A DNA stretch of 64,000 nt, taken from assembly GCF_900142475.1 (NCBI RefSeq), contig NZ_FRAY01000001.1:372001-436000 (forward strand), in the 5' to 3' direction. The position numbers were made by a program, and so were the translations under genes. Under the pieces are notes generated by a model. It was not told where the DNA came from, searched no databases, and saw only the letters and a program-made list of their open reading frames with translations. Source of the DNA: Fibrobacter sp. UWH4. Lineage in GTDB: Bacteria; Fibrobacterota; Fibrobacteria; Fibrobacterales; Fibrobacteraceae. Positions 35,612-43,754 of the stretch are shown here, one piece after another (within the stretch, counting starts at the first letter, position 1; the number at the start of each line of letters is the position of its first letter).

Positions 35612-36415
35612 ATGAAAAAACTTATAGCTGTTCTGTTTCTCGCTTTTGCCGTGGTTTGTTCGGCGCAGTCTTCCCTTAAGCCTGAATTCCAGGCTTTTTC
35701 GGGTGCATTGCTGAAGCTCAAGAAGGTGGAAAAGGGGTATCACAAGTTCCGCCTGACGGTGGATGTCAACCCGTGGGCCTTCCAAGCCGATGGTGAAGTG
35801 CAGGCTCCGGGCGGAGACGGCGATGCCCTGATTACGGGACTCTTCGATGGCGATGTCTATGCGGTTCTCGCCTATGTCCCTTCTACCGCGGCAGGTTCCG
35901 ACGGTAAGGAATACCAGGTGGGCCTCTTTGACATGATGCTCTACTTCGATGACGAACCCACAAAGATTCGCAACCTTCGCTTCAAGTTGTTGCCGCCGGC
36001 AAACGATGAATGGGCGATGGGTATCTTGAAAGATGCTCTGGAATCTGGCTCGCTGCTCGGCAATGTCTGGGGCGGCAAGTACGACAAGGCAATCACCAAG
36101 GCTTCTGCCGATCCGATGGACAAGGCGAAACTTCGCGCTCTCCAGAAGAAGAGTGGCAAGAAAATTGACGAAGATGCGACCATCAATGCTCGCAAGCGTC
36201 GTGTCGAGGCTGACGAAGAAGTCGCTCCGAAGAAGAAAAAGAAAGCGGCGATGGAAGATGACGCTTCGTTCAACAAGCGCAAGCGCCGCGTCGAGGCCGA
36301 AGAGGAACCTGCTCCGACCAAGAAGAAAAAGAAGAAAAAAGTTTCTGGCGATGAATGCGACGATCCGAGTCTTTCTATCAAGGAAAAACGCCGTTGCCAA
36401 CTCAAGAACAAGTAA
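35612..36415 (+). CDS. Exported protein with Lys-rich tandem repeats
   Basis: A 267-residue protein with a signal peptide (MKKLIAVLFLAFAVVCSA) and a beta-rich domain to ~residue 165. It then has two imperfect ~28-residue units, INARKRRVEADEEVAPKKKK and FNKRKRRVEAEEEPAPTKKK, separated by an EDD segment, and ends DDPSLSIKEKRRCQLKNK. Such alternating acidic/basic tails could bind polyanions or cell wall. It starts 24 bases after the phosphohexomutase with GGGAGG upstream, possibly co-transcribed. No family is recognised. Confidence 0.75.
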   Translation: MKKLIAVLFLAFAVVCSAQSSLKPEFQAFSGALLKLKKVEKGYHKFRLTVDVNPWAFQADGEVQAPGGDGDALITGLFDGDVYAVLAYVPSTAAGSDGKEYQVGLFDMMLYFDDEPTKIRNLRFKLLPPANDEWAMGILKDALESGSLLGNVWGGKYDKAITKASADPMDKAKLRALQKKSGKKIDEDATINARKRRVEADEEVAPKKKKKAAMEDDASFNKRKRRVEAEEEPAPTKKKKKKKVSGDECDDPSLSIKEKRRCQLKNK

Positions 36416-36487
36416 ATTCAGAATTCGGAATTATGAATTAGGAGTTGTTAGCTGATAAAAATTCCGAAATCCGAATTCCGAATTAGG
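36415..36487. repeat. GAATTCGGAATT inverted short-repeat element
   Basis: CAGAATTCGGAATTATGAAT on the left and AATTCCGAAATCCGAATTCC on the right form a long imperfect fold-back around GAGTTGTTAGCTGATAAA. Same family as 21901-21945. Confidence 0.6.
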
Positions 36488-36520
36488 TCGATTTTTTAAT
36501 CTAAAAACTAGAGGTAATCT

Positions 36521-37267
36521 ATGTCCGGTCACTCCAAATGGGCCACCACCAAACGCAAGAAAGCCAAGACTGACGTTGCTCGCGCCAAGGCTTGGAACAA
36601 GTTGATCAAGGAAATCTCCATTGCTGCTAAGCTTGGCGGCGGAAACCCGGATGCGAACCCGCGTCTGCGTGCTGCAATTCTCAAGTCCAAGAGCCAGAGC
36701 CTTCCGACCAAGAACATTGAAAGCGCTATCGCCAAGGGTACGGGTGCCAACTCCGGTACCGAAATGACGGAACCGCTGTACGAAGGACGCGGCCCGGGTG
36801 GCATTGCCATTATGGTGCAGTGCCTGACCGACAACAAGGTCCGTACCGTTGCCGAAATCCGCAACATCTTCAACAAGAACAACGGCTCCATGGGCGAATC
36901 CGGTTCCGTTTCTTGGGCATTCACCTACAAGGGCGTGATTATCGTTGATGCTGAAAAGTATCCGGAAGACCAGGTGATGGACCTCGTTCTCGAAGCTGGT
37001 GCCGAAGACATGTCCACCGAAGACGGTGTGCATGAAATCTCCACTTCTCCGGAAGCATTCGACGCTGTTTCCAAGGCTCTCGAAGCTGCCGGTATCGAAA
37101 TGATGAGCGCCGAAATCACCTACGTCGCTAACGACCCGGTGAAGCTCGGCCACGAAGATGCCCAGAAGCTCCTCAAGCTCATCGACAAGTTCGAAGACCA
37201 CGACGACGTCCAGGACGTTTATCACAACGCCGAAATCGACGACGCCGATATGGACGCCGCCGAGTAA
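36521..37267 (+). CDS. yebC: YebC/PmpR-family regulator
   Basis: A 248-residue protein starting MSGHSKWATTKRKKAKTD, the signature opening of the YebC/PmpR/TACO1 family, which acts as a DNA-binding regulator or as a factor relieving ribosome stalling on proline stretches. Further blocks are NPRLRAAILKSKSQSLP, YEGRGPGGIAIMVQCLTDN and NNGSMGESGSVSWAF. AGAGGTAATCT precedes the ATG. Highly biased codons suggest strong expression. Single gene closed by the terminator at 37321. Confidence 0.95.
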   Translation: MSGHSKWATTKRKKAKTDVARAKAWNKLIKEISIAAKLGGGNPDANPRLRAAILKSKSQSLPTKNIESAIAKGTGANSGTEMTEPLYEGRGPGGIAIMVQCLTDNKVRTVAEIRNIFNKNNGSMGESGSVSWAFTYKGVIIVDAEKYPEDQVMDLVLEAGAEDMSTEDGVHEISTSPEAFDAVSKALEAAGIEMMSAEITYVANDPVKLGHEDAQKLLKLIDKFEDHDDVQDVYHNAEIDDADMDAAE

Positions 37268-37274
37268 TCTCGTG

Positions 37275-37310
37275 TGTCATTCTGGAGGACCGAGGGTCCG
37301 ATAGAATCCA
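37275..37310. repeat. Diverged copy of the ATCCTGAGC hairpin repeat
   Basis: GTCATTCTGGAGGACCGAGG and TCCGATAGAATCC, with an inner GGACCGAGGGTCC hairpin. It is a weaker match to the family at 181, 10564, 39554 and 53191. Confidence 0.45.
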
Positions 37311-37320
37311 TAAAACGTTA

Positions 37321-37353
37321 AAAGCCGATTGCCAAGTGCAGTCGGTTTTTTTT
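37321..37353 (+). terminator. Rho-independent terminator
   Basis: CCGATTGC and GCAGTCGG pair (one G-T) and are followed by eight T. Nearly identical to the terminator at 38603. Confidence 0.9.
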
Positions 37354-37441
37354 GTGTAAATCACGCTTTTTTGTAAAATTGTTAAGATGTTTGACTGCTA
37401 TTTTAAATAAATTATATATTATGGTAAAATAGGAGGATTCT

Positions 37442-38578
37442 ATGAATATTCGTAATGTTTGGCGCTTGTGCTGCGTATCGGTAGCATCTCTGTTTTGGGC
37501 GAGTTGCGGTAGTGATACAAGTACGCAGGCTCCTGTGCCGGAAGTTAACGATCCGGATTCTCCGGAATCATCGTCGGCGGAACCGGCTTCTTCTGAACAG
37601 TCTCCGGAAAGTTCCTCGTCTCTGGAATCGGCTCCTGTCTCTTCGGAATCGCAGCCTTTGTCAAGTGCCGAAGAGGGAAGTTCCTCGTCTATTGATGAAC
37701 CCGGTTCTTCTGAATCATTGGAATCGTCCAGTTCCAAAGAATCTAGCTCCTCTAGTTCTGAACCATTAGTCTTGGCGAGAGACTCTTCGGTGACTTGCTC
37801 GAAAATCGATGATTACGAATCCGTGTGCGGTTCAACGACGACTTCTTCAAAACTTTCTTGTATGGATTTGCAAGAGTTCTTGAAAGCGGATACGGCGGTA
37901 TCCTGGATGACGTTTAAAAAATGGGAAGACGATTTGGAAAAATGTGGGGCCATTGAGGAGTTTGTTGCACTCTATGGTATCATATACAATCCCTGCAATT
38001 CGTACCGTACCGTGACTAAACTTAAATGCTCCGATGGCTTGACCTATAAATGGTTCAAGGAAGAGGATGGCGTTGTCTATACATCCGAAGAGGAATATAA
38101 CAAGGCCAAGGGAATCAGCTCGAGTTCCGTGGCCGAAAGTTCCAGCTCCGAAGCAGAAAGCTCAAGTTCCTCTTTGCCTAAAGACTATATCCAGTGTACA
38201 GAGGATGGTTTCGCCTTGTTTGCCGATATTCTTGCCGAAGTGCAAAAAGAAATTTATCAAAGAATGTCTGATGCATTGGAAAATCCGGACTCGGGCTTGA
38301 CCGATGCTCAAAAACAGTTCTATGAAGGACTGCTGGATCGTGAAAATAAAAAATTGAAGGGAAATTTATCTCCTTATTATATGGATGATTATCAATATGA
38401 TATCATGTATACAAGTTTAAAGAATGATTCAAAACATTGGTTCGATGGCTATATTGCCAAAACCTATACTTGTGTGGGAGGAACGCTTACGACAAACGAA
38501 CACTATCAGGAGAAATACGATAATATCCTTAAAGAGTGTTTAAATATAATTAATCAGGCCGCCGAACGCCTTGATTAA
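37442..38578 (+). CDS. Ser-rich lipoprotein of unknown function
   Basis: A 378-residue lipoprotein (lipobox FWASC, Cys22). Residues 35-110 are an extreme Ser/Glu/Pro linker and a second Ser/Glu stretch lies at 225-245. Between them is a ~115-residue domain with cysteines (C123, C132 and onward). The last 130 residues form a helical domain containing DAQKQFYEGLLDRENKKLKG. The ATG follows AGGAGGATTCT. Such linkers are common on Fibrobacter surface proteins. It is flanked by two near-identical terminators at 37321 and 38603. Lower GC than its neighbours in the 3' third suggests a separate origin of that domain. Confidence 0.8.
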   Translation: MNIRNVWRLCCVSVASLFWASCGSDTSTQAPVPEVNDPDSPESSSAEPASSEQSPESSSSLESAPVSSESQPLSSAEEGSSSSIDEPGSSESLESSSSKESSSSSSEPLVLARDSSVTCSKIDDYESVCGSTTTSSKLSCMDLQEFLKADTAVSWMTFKKWEDDLEKCGAIEEFVALYGIIYNPCNSYRTVTKLKCSDGLTYKWFKEEDGVVYTSEEEYNKAKGISSSSVAESSSSEAESSSSSLPKDYIQCTEDGFALFADILAEVQKEIYQRMSDALENPDSGLTDAQKQFYEGLLDRENKKLKGNLSPYYMDDYQYDIMYTSLKNDSKHWFDGYIAKTYTCVGGTLTTNEHYQEKYDNILKECLNIINQAAERLD

Positions 38579-38600
38579 TCTTAAAAATGAATCGTTAACA

Positions 38601-38631
38601 AAAAAGCCGATTGCGATTGCAGTCGGTTTTT
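38601..38631 (+). terminator. Rho-independent terminator, near-copy of 37321
   Basis: CCGATTGC, GATT, GCAGTCGG, then TTTTT. Stem sequence identical to the terminator at 37321. Confidence 0.88.
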
Positions 38632-38667
38632 ATTTCGTCTGATAATCTTTGAAAGGTCTTCTCGGAG

Positions 38668-39882
38668 CTATCTGCCTAAAGTTTCGCGGTAGTTGTGGAC
38701 GGCGGCCTTGTAGGTGCTGACCGCCTTGGCGACGCGGGCTGCGATGTCTTCTTGCGCCTTGGCTGTTGTCATGTAGGCTTCTTCTTCGGGGTTGCTGATG
38801 AAGCCGATTTCAAAGAGAACGGCTGGCATGAGCGCACCTACGAGCACCATGAAACCTGCGCCGCCGACTCCTCCGCCCTGACGCTTGATTTTTCCGCCGT
38901 CAAAAGCCTTGAGCATTTCTTCGGTGAACATGTAGCTGTTCTGCTTGTACTTTTCGAGGCGCGCTTCTAGCTTGAACCATTCGATGGGAGAGAGTTCTTC
39001 CTTGGCGTTCTTTTCGCCGTAGAGCGTTGCCACCTTGTTTTCGCGGCGGGCGATTGCCTTGTCTTCTTCGCTTTCGGGAGCGCGGAGCACGTACACGTGG
39101 TAGCCCTTGATTTGTTTCTTGCGTTCGGGAGTTGCGTCAATGGCGTTGCAGTGCAGGCTGATGAACAGGTCGCCGTCCCACTGGTTTGCAAGGTTTGCGC
39201 GTTCGCCGAGTTCAATGAACACGTCCTTGTCGCGGGTCATCTTGACGTTGAAACCTTCCTTTTCGAGTTCCTTCTTCAGGAGCTTTCCGACGGCGAGCAC
39301 GATGTCCTTTTCGTTGGAGTTCTTGCCCTGGGCACCGGTGTCCTTGCCGCCGTGGCCCGGGTCGATTACGATGGTCTTGACTTCGCGGGTGCCTGCGGTT
39401 TCGTTTTTCGGCGTTGCGGTCTTTGCTGCCGGAATCGCTGCGGTTTTAGCTGGTGCGGCGGAAGCGGCTACGGGAGCCGCTGAGACTGCGGCGACTTTTG
39501 TGGGGGCTGCAGCCGGTGCGGGAGTGGACGCCGCAGCGACCTTGTTCGTGTCAGTCATCCTGGAAGGAGCCGAAGGCGACTGACGGGATCCATCCTTAAA
39601 TAGGCCTGCGACATCGGCAGAATCCAAGAGAATGTGTCCGTCTGTAATTTCGGGAGCGTGCTTAAGCTCAATGGAGTTGCCGTGGCTGCTCACATAGGGG
39701 AGCCCGATGGCGAACTTGAGCGTGTCACCTTCACCTGCGAGCAGGAATGTCTTTTGAACTGGGAACCAGTGGAAGCTGGCCTTGTGTTCCCTGGCGACTT
39801 GTTCGGCATCAACCTTGTTGCTAGCCCAGGCAGAAGCTGCGAGAGCTGCGCAAAGGAGGATGTGCCAAACAAGATTTCTCAT
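38668..39882 (-). CDS. N-acetylmuramoyl-L-alanine amidase
   Basis: A 404-residue exported amidase of the AmiC type (amidase_3), cleaving the amide bond between MurNAc and the stem peptide. After the signal peptide (to ~20) there is an AMIN-like region, an Ala/Pro/Thr linker (115-165) and the catalytic domain from 167: IDPGHGGKDTGAQG (zinc His and Glu), DLFISLHCNA and VLFEIGFISNPEEE. The linker start, encoded at 39554-39595, is a dispersed repeat read in frame as DGSRQSPSAPSRMTD. The ATG overlaps the smpB stop by one base, so the genes are coupled. Confidence 0.92.
   Translation of the reverse strand: MRNLVWHILLCAALAASAWASNKVDAEQVAREHKASFHWFPVQKTFLLAGEGDTLKFAIGLPYVSSHGNSIELKHAPEITDGHILLDSADVAGLFKDGSRQSPSAPSRMTDTNKVAAASTPAPAAAPTKVAAVSAAPVAASAAPAKTAAIPAAKTATPKNETAGTREVKTIVIDPGHGGKDTGAQGKNSNEKDIVLAVGKLLKKELEKEGFNVKMTRDKDVFIELGERANLANQWDGDLFISLHCNAIDATPERKKQIKGYHVYVLRAPESEEDKAIARRENKVATLYGEKNAKEELSPIEWFKLEARLEKYKQNSYMFTEEMLKAFDGGKIKRQGGGVGGAGFMVLVGALMPAVLFEIGFISNPEEEAYMTTAKAQEDIAARVAKAVSTYKAAVHNYRETLGR
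39554..39595. repeat. Dispersed hairpin repeat inside the amidase gene
   Basis: GTCATCCTGGAAGGAGCCG and TGACGGGATCCATCC match the ends of the family seen at 181 and 53191. The insertion keeps the reading frame and lies exactly at the boundary between N-terminal domain and linker. Confidence 0.75.
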
Positions 39883-40352
39883 TATTTATGCGCCTTTGCC
39901 GCACGGGCCATTTCGAGTTTTGCGTCGCGGTTGATGATGTCCTGACGCTTGTCGCGCTGATCCTTGCCGCGGCAGATTCCCATTTCGAGCTTGGCGCGGC
40001 GATTCTTGAAGTAGAGCTTGAGCGGGATGAGCGTGCAGCCCTTTTGCTCTTTTGCTTTGCGCATCTTGGCGATTTCATGCACATGTGCCAAGAGCTTGCG
40101 GCGCCTTGCCGGAAAGTGGTTGAAGCGGTTCGCGAACAGGTATTCGTCGATGTGCGCACCCACGAGCCAGATTTCATTCTTGCTCTCGTCGATGTCAATC
40201 CACGCTTCGCCCAAAGTGCACTTGCCATCGCGGATAGACTTGACTTCCGAACCGATGAGCATGATACCTACTTCGAAGGTTTCGTCGACAAAGTAGAGGT
40301 GGTTTGCCTTGCGGTTTACGATGACCGGAGTGCTTTGTTCCTTTTTCGCCAT
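39882..40352 (-). CDS. smpB: SsrA-binding protein
   Basis: A 156-residue partner of tmRNA in ribosome rescue. The OB-fold sequence is clear: NRKANHLYFVDETFEVGIML, GSEVKSIRDGKCTLGEAW, LVGAHIDEY, the basic LIPLKLYFKNRRAKLEM and a C-terminal KDQRDKRQDIINRDAKLEMA tail that mimics the mRNA path. It lies three bases after obgE on the same strand and overlaps the amidase start, so obgE-smpB-amidase form an operon. tmRNA itself is not seen in the window. Confidence 0.96.
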   Translation of the reverse strand: MAKKEQSTPVIVNRKANHLYFVDETFEVGIMLIGSEVKSIRDGKCTLGEAWIDIDESKNEIWLVGAHIDEYLFANRFNHFPARRRKLLAHVHEIAKMRKAKEQKGCTLIPLKLYFKNRRAKLEMGICRGKDQRDKRQDIINRDAKLEMARAAKAHK

Positions 40353-40355
40353 TCG

Positions 40356-41495
40356 TTAAGCCTTCTTCTTGCTGCGGGCTGTTTTTGCTCCGGCGGCCTT
40401 GGAGCCTGTTTTAGCGGAGCTTTTCGCCGCCGAGCTGGCCTTGCTCTTTGCGATTTTCTTTCCGGTGCCGTCGATGCCGGTGGTGGCGCTGCTGAGTTTC
40501 TTGCTTTCCCAGCCGACCTTCTTCTTTTGCACGTGGGGCACGGCTTCGTCCAGAGCCAAGGTGAGTTCCTTGCAACCGTCGCCTGTTACGGCGGAGGTCA
40601 CGATGACGGCTTCCTTGTGGGCCTTGAACTGCTTGATCGCTTCGTCGATGCCGAGGTCGCTCTTGTTGAGAGCGATTACGTAGGGCTTCTTCGCGAGCTT
40701 CGGGTGGAACGCCTTGAGTTCTTCCTTAAGAACGGTGAACTGCTCGTAGGCGTTTTCAGCAAAGCCGTCGATGACGAACAACAGCGTATGCGTGCGTTCG
40801 ATATGCTTCAGGAACTGGTGGCCGAGACCCTTGCCTTCGCTGGCGCCTTCCAAGAGACCCGGAATGTCTGCGACCACGAAGCTGTGACCGTTCATCTGCA
40901 CGATGCCGAGCACCGGTTCGAGAGTGGTGAACGGATAGTCGCCGACTTTCGGGCGTCCGCTCGAAATCTTGTTCACGAGGCTAGACTTGCCTGCGTTCGG
41001 GAATCCGACGAGGCCCACGTCTGCCATAAGCTTGAGTTCCAAAAAGAGTTCGCGACGTTCGCCTTTTTCGCCGGGCGTGCACTTGCGCGGGGCTTGATTG
41101 GCAGGTGTCGCAAAGTGCTGGTTGCCCATGCCGCCCTTGCCGCCGCGAGCGGCAATCCACTTCTGGCCGGGTTCGGTAAGGTCTGCCAAGATGCGACCTT
41201 CGGCATCTTTCACGATGGTGCCGCGCGGAACGTCTACGATCAGGTCTTCGGCGCTACGGCCGGTGCAGCGCTTGGCGCCACCGGGCTGTCCACTTTGCGC
41301 CTTGTACAGGCGAGCGTTACCCATGTCGAGGAGTGTTGAAAACTGTTCGTTCACCTGCAGAATCACATGGCCGCCGCGACCGCCGTCACCGCCATCGGGA
41401 CCGCCGAGGGGTACGAACTTTTCGCGGTGGAAACTGCAAATGCCATCGCCGCCCTTGCCGGAGCGAACTTCAATTGATTTTTCGTCTAGGAACAT
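40356..41495 (-). CDS. obgE: Obg GTPase
   Basis: A 379-residue ribosome-associated GTPase involved in 50S maturation and stress response. The glycine-rich Obg fold spans 1-158 (GGDGGDGGRGGH region). The G1 motif is GFPNAGKS at 164-171, followed by switch DYPFTTLEP, G3 DIPGL and G4 NKSD. The C-terminal ~55 residues are a Lys/Ala/Ser-rich basic tail (KSSAKTGSKAAGAKTARSKK) in place of the OCT domain found in some relatives. First gene of the obgE-smpB-amidase operon. Confidence 0.95.
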   Translation of the reverse strand: MFLDEKSIEVRSGKGGDGICSFHREKFVPLGGPDGGDGGRGGHVILQVNEQFSTLLDMGNARLYKAQSGQPGGAKRCTGRSAEDLIVDVPRGTIVKDAEGRILADLTEPGQKWIAARGGKGGMGNQHFATPANQAPRKCTPGEKGERRELFLELKLMADVGLVGFPNAGKSSLVNKISSGRPKVGDYPFTTLEPVLGIVQMNGHSFVVADIPGLLEGASEGKGLGHQFLKHIERTHTLLFVIDGFAENAYEQFTVLKEELKAFHPKLAKKPYVIALNKSDLGIDEAIKQFKAHKEAVIVTSAVTGDGCKELTLALDEAVPHVQKKKVGWESKKLSSATTGIDGTGKKIAKSKASSAAKSSAKTGSKAAGAKTARSKKKA

Positions 41496-41525
41496 GGGAA
41501 GTGGTTCGTGGTTGGTGGTTAGTGG
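41490..41525. repeat. GTGGTTAGTGG short-repeat element (short form)
   Basis: GTGGTTCGTGGTTGGTGGTT and AGTGGCTAGG fill the gap between obgE and argC. Related to 2137-2253 and 42492-42580 but lacking the right arm. Confidence 0.6.
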
Positions 41526-42491
41526 CTAGGAAAGGCTTACGCCTTCATCGATTCCCAGGGCGATATTCATGTTCTGAATAGCGGCACCGCTTGCGCCCTT
41601 GCCGAGGTTGTCGATGATGGTCGTTACCTGCATCACGGTTTCGTTGCCGAATACCTGGATGCGGGCGTTGTTCGTATCGTTGCAGACGGTAGCGTCAAGG
41701 CGGCCGTTGAACAGCACGGGGGCTGCTTCGTAGGGCATCACCTTCACAAAACGGGAACCTTCGTAATGCTTGGCGAGGATTTCGGTGAGGCCTTCGGGGC
41801 CGACCTTCTTGGTGAGTTCATTTGCAAAGATGGCGACCGTGACCGCCATGCCCTTGTAGTAGGGGCCGAGCACCGGGTTAAAGAACGGCGTATTTTCAAG
41901 TTCGCAGTACTTCTTCATTTCGGGGAGGTGCTTGTGTGCGAGCGCAAGCGCGTACGGGGCGGGCGCCATGATGGCCTTCGATTCGCCGGCAGCATGTGCA
42001 AGTGCTGCAGCTTCTTCGTATTCGGCAATCAGCTTCTTGCCGCCGCCGGAATAACCGGTGATGCTGTAGGCGGCAAGGTTTGCGCTCTTTGGCAGAATGC
42101 CTGCGGCAACCAGCGGATGCACGCCGAGGATAAAGCCCGAGGCGTGGCAGCCGGGGTTCGCGATGCGCTTGGCCTTTGCAATTGCTTCACGCTGGGCGGG
42201 GCTGAGTTCCGGCATCCCGTAGGTCCAGTCCGGATTCACGCGGTGAGCGGTAGAAGCGTCAATCACGCGGGTGTTCGGATTTTCGCAGAGGGCGGCACTT
42301 TCGACAGCTGCTGCATCGGGCAAGCACAGGAACGTCACGTCGGACTCGTTGATGAGTCGCTTGCGTTCGTTAATGTCTTTGCGGAGTTCGGGAGAAATGC
42401 GCAACACTTCGATGTCGGTGCGCTTTGCGAGTCTCTCATAAATCTGCAGGCCAGTGGTACCTGCTTCACCATCTACGAAAACTTTGAACAT
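41526..42491 (-). CDS. argC: N-acetyl-gamma-glutamyl-phosphate reductase, type 2
   Basis: A 321-residue enzyme reducing N-acetylglutamyl phosphate to the semialdehyde in arginine synthesis. Length and opening MFKVFVDGEAGTTGLQIYER fit the shorter ArgC2 group. The catalytic cysteine is C115 in ANPGCHASGF; SITGYSGGGKKLIAEYEE and HKHLPEMKKY follow. No other arg genes are adjacent. The flanking gaps on both sides are filled with the same GTGGTTAGT repeat family, so the gene is framed by that element. Confidence 0.94.
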   Translation of the reverse strand: MFKVFVDGEAGTTGLQIYERLAKRTDIEVLRISPELRKDINERKRLINESDVTFLCLPDAAAVESAALCENPNTRVIDASTAHRVNPDWTYGMPELSPAQREAIAKAKRIANPGCHASGFILGVHPLVAAGILPKSANLAAYSITGYSGGGKKLIAEYEEAAALAHAAGESKAIMAPAPYALALAHKHLPEMKKYCELENTPFFNPVLGPYYKGMAVTVAIFANELTKKVGPEGLTEILAKHYEGSRFVKVMPYEAAPVLFNGRLDATVCNDTNNARIQVFGNETVMQVTTIIDNLGKGASGAAIQNMNIALGIDEGVSLS

Positions 42492-42580
42492 GGTTAATAG
42501 TGGTTAGTGGTTGGTGGTTAGTGGTTAGGACTAACAATAGCGGCGAAGCCGCCCTGTTTACTAACCACTGTCTACTGTTT
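42492..42580. repeat. GTGGTTAGT short-repeat inverted element
   Basis: Left arm repeats of GTGGTTAGTGGTTGGTGG, a central GCGGC-GAA-GCCGC hairpin near 42541-42553 and a right arm with CTAACCACTGTCTACTGTTT. Same architecture as 2137-2253. Confidence 0.75.
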
Positions 42581-43076
42581 ACTTGCCTGCGCCGCAGCAC
42601 TTCTTGTACTTCTTGCCGGAGCCGCACGGGCACGGATCGTTACGGCCAACGACCGGACCTTCGTGACGGACTGTTTCCTGCTTCACGGCACGACCGTCGT
42701 AGAAGAACCATGCGCCGCCGACCTTATGGAATTCGCCGAGCTCGTGGTGGTTACGGGTGATGTTGCCCTGCTTGAAGCGTGCAATGAATTCGACCCAGCC
42801 GATGTTCTTTTCTTCTTCGGTCTTGGTCTGCTTGATTTCGATGCCGAGCCATTCGGATTCCTTGCTCCAGGCGGTCACGCTCGGTTCGTCGAAGTCGCTG
42901 CGCTGCGTGGGTTCAAGAGATTCCTTGAGCCAGCCGATTTCCTGCTTTACATAAGCGGTGTAGCGGGAACGCATCAGGGCTTCGGGGCTTGCCGCGAGAG
43001 CCTTCTGCTTGATGATCGGTTCACAACATTCGCAGTATTCCTTACCGGAACCGCAGGGGCATAAATCTTTTGCCAT
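42579..43076 (-). CDS. YchJ-like SEC-C zinc-binding protein
   Basis: A 165-residue YchJ/UPF0225-type protein. SEC-C motifs stand at both ends: [15 protein letters not shown] at 4-18 and [16 protein letters not shown] at 146-161, each a zinc-binding set of cysteines. Between them is an NTF2-like domain ([28 protein letters not shown]). The role of the family is unsettled; SEC-C motifs link some members to SecB or the ribosome. The C terminus touches the GTGGTTAGT element. Single gene. Confidence 0.88.
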   Translation of the reverse strand: MAKDLCPCGSGKEYCECCEPIIKQKALAASPEALMRSRYTAYVKQEIGWLKESLEPTQRSDFDEPSVTAWSKESEWLGIEIKQTKTEEEKNIGWVEFIARFKQGNITRNHHELGEFHKVGGAWFFYDGRAVKQETVRHEGPVVGRNDPCPCGSGKKYKKCCGAGK

Positions 43077-43216
43077 AATTCAATCCTTGTGTCTACGTTA
43101 GAGCGGCTTGGCCGCCGTTAAAATCTGAGAAAAAAATAGAAAAAATAAGGGGCAAGAAATGCTGCTTATGAATAAAACTTGTTCCTCTTTGAACATAACT
43201 GCTGAAGGTTAATGTT

Positions 43217-43488
43217 GTACCTATAAAAAGGCTTGTGTTTATATGCTTATAGGTATAGGGAAAGATCCATAAGATTGTCGTACCTATAAATGCTGCTGAA
43301 ATTGAATGTTTATAGGTACGATTTAGGATAAAGTAATTGTTTTGCTTGCGGAACGTACCTATAAAATGCATTAAGGTGTGCTATTTATAGGTATTTTGGT
43401 GGAGGAAAAGTCTTTTGGTGGGGCCATTGAAACGAAAAAAGTCGTTTTTGTACCTATAAATCCACCAAATAAAGAGATTTATAGGTAC
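43217..43488. repeat. Array of four inverted repeats GTACCTATAAA-N17/18-TTTATAGGTAC
   Basis: Four units share 11-bp arms and differ in the enclosed sequence: 43217-43256, 43280-43319, 43355-43394 and 43450-43488. The enclosed lengths are 18, 18, 18 and 17 bases. The gaps between units are 23, 35 and 55 bases. Right arms of units 1 and 3 end in T instead of C. Unit 4 has arms extended to 16 bp by flanking TTTTT/AAAAA. The ~680-bp gene-free region 43077-43754 contains this array, the terminator at 43586 and nothing else recognised. Confidence 0.85.
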
Positions 43489-43580
43489 AAAAAGTCAAAA
43501 TGGGCGTCCTACCACCCCAAAAATGTCAAAATTTTTGAAAAATAGGCGCTAGGTTAAATGGAAAAACAGACTTTCTAACG

Positions 43581-43612
43581 AAAAAGGCGAGTGCTTATCA
43601 CTCGTCTTTTTC
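43581..43612. terminator. Bidirectional terminator
   Basis: AAAAA, GGCGAGTG, CTTAT, CACTCGTC, TTTTT. Works in either direction, between the inverted-repeat array and the methyltransferase gene. Confidence 0.7.
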
Positions 43613-43754
43613 CTTAAGCTTCACACTAAAGATGGATAACTTAACTAAGGCAATAAATTGCCTGGTTTTGTATAGCTCTAGTCCCAAATGCTTGCCTCGG
43701 AAATGAAAACGCAAGAGATTCCGCTTCACTCGGCTTACGCATTTGTCGCCTAAA

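Noticed and set aside
33959-36400. Minus-strand frame of 813 codons
   Set aside because: Antisense to the phosphohexomutase and the Lys-rich protein, both of which have clear motifs and ribosome-binding sites.
39888-41339. Plus-strand frame of 483 codons
   Set aside because: Antisense to smpB and obgE, which are unmistakable.
43093-43371. A 92-residue minus-strand frame across the inverted-repeat array
   Set aside because: Its recurring FIGT peptide comes from the DNA repeats themselves; there is no ribosome-binding site and no domain.
43413-43522. An outer inverted repeat TTTTGGTGGGG / CCACCCCAAAA around unit 4
   Set aside because: The two sides are not true complements (CCCCACCAAAA would be needed).
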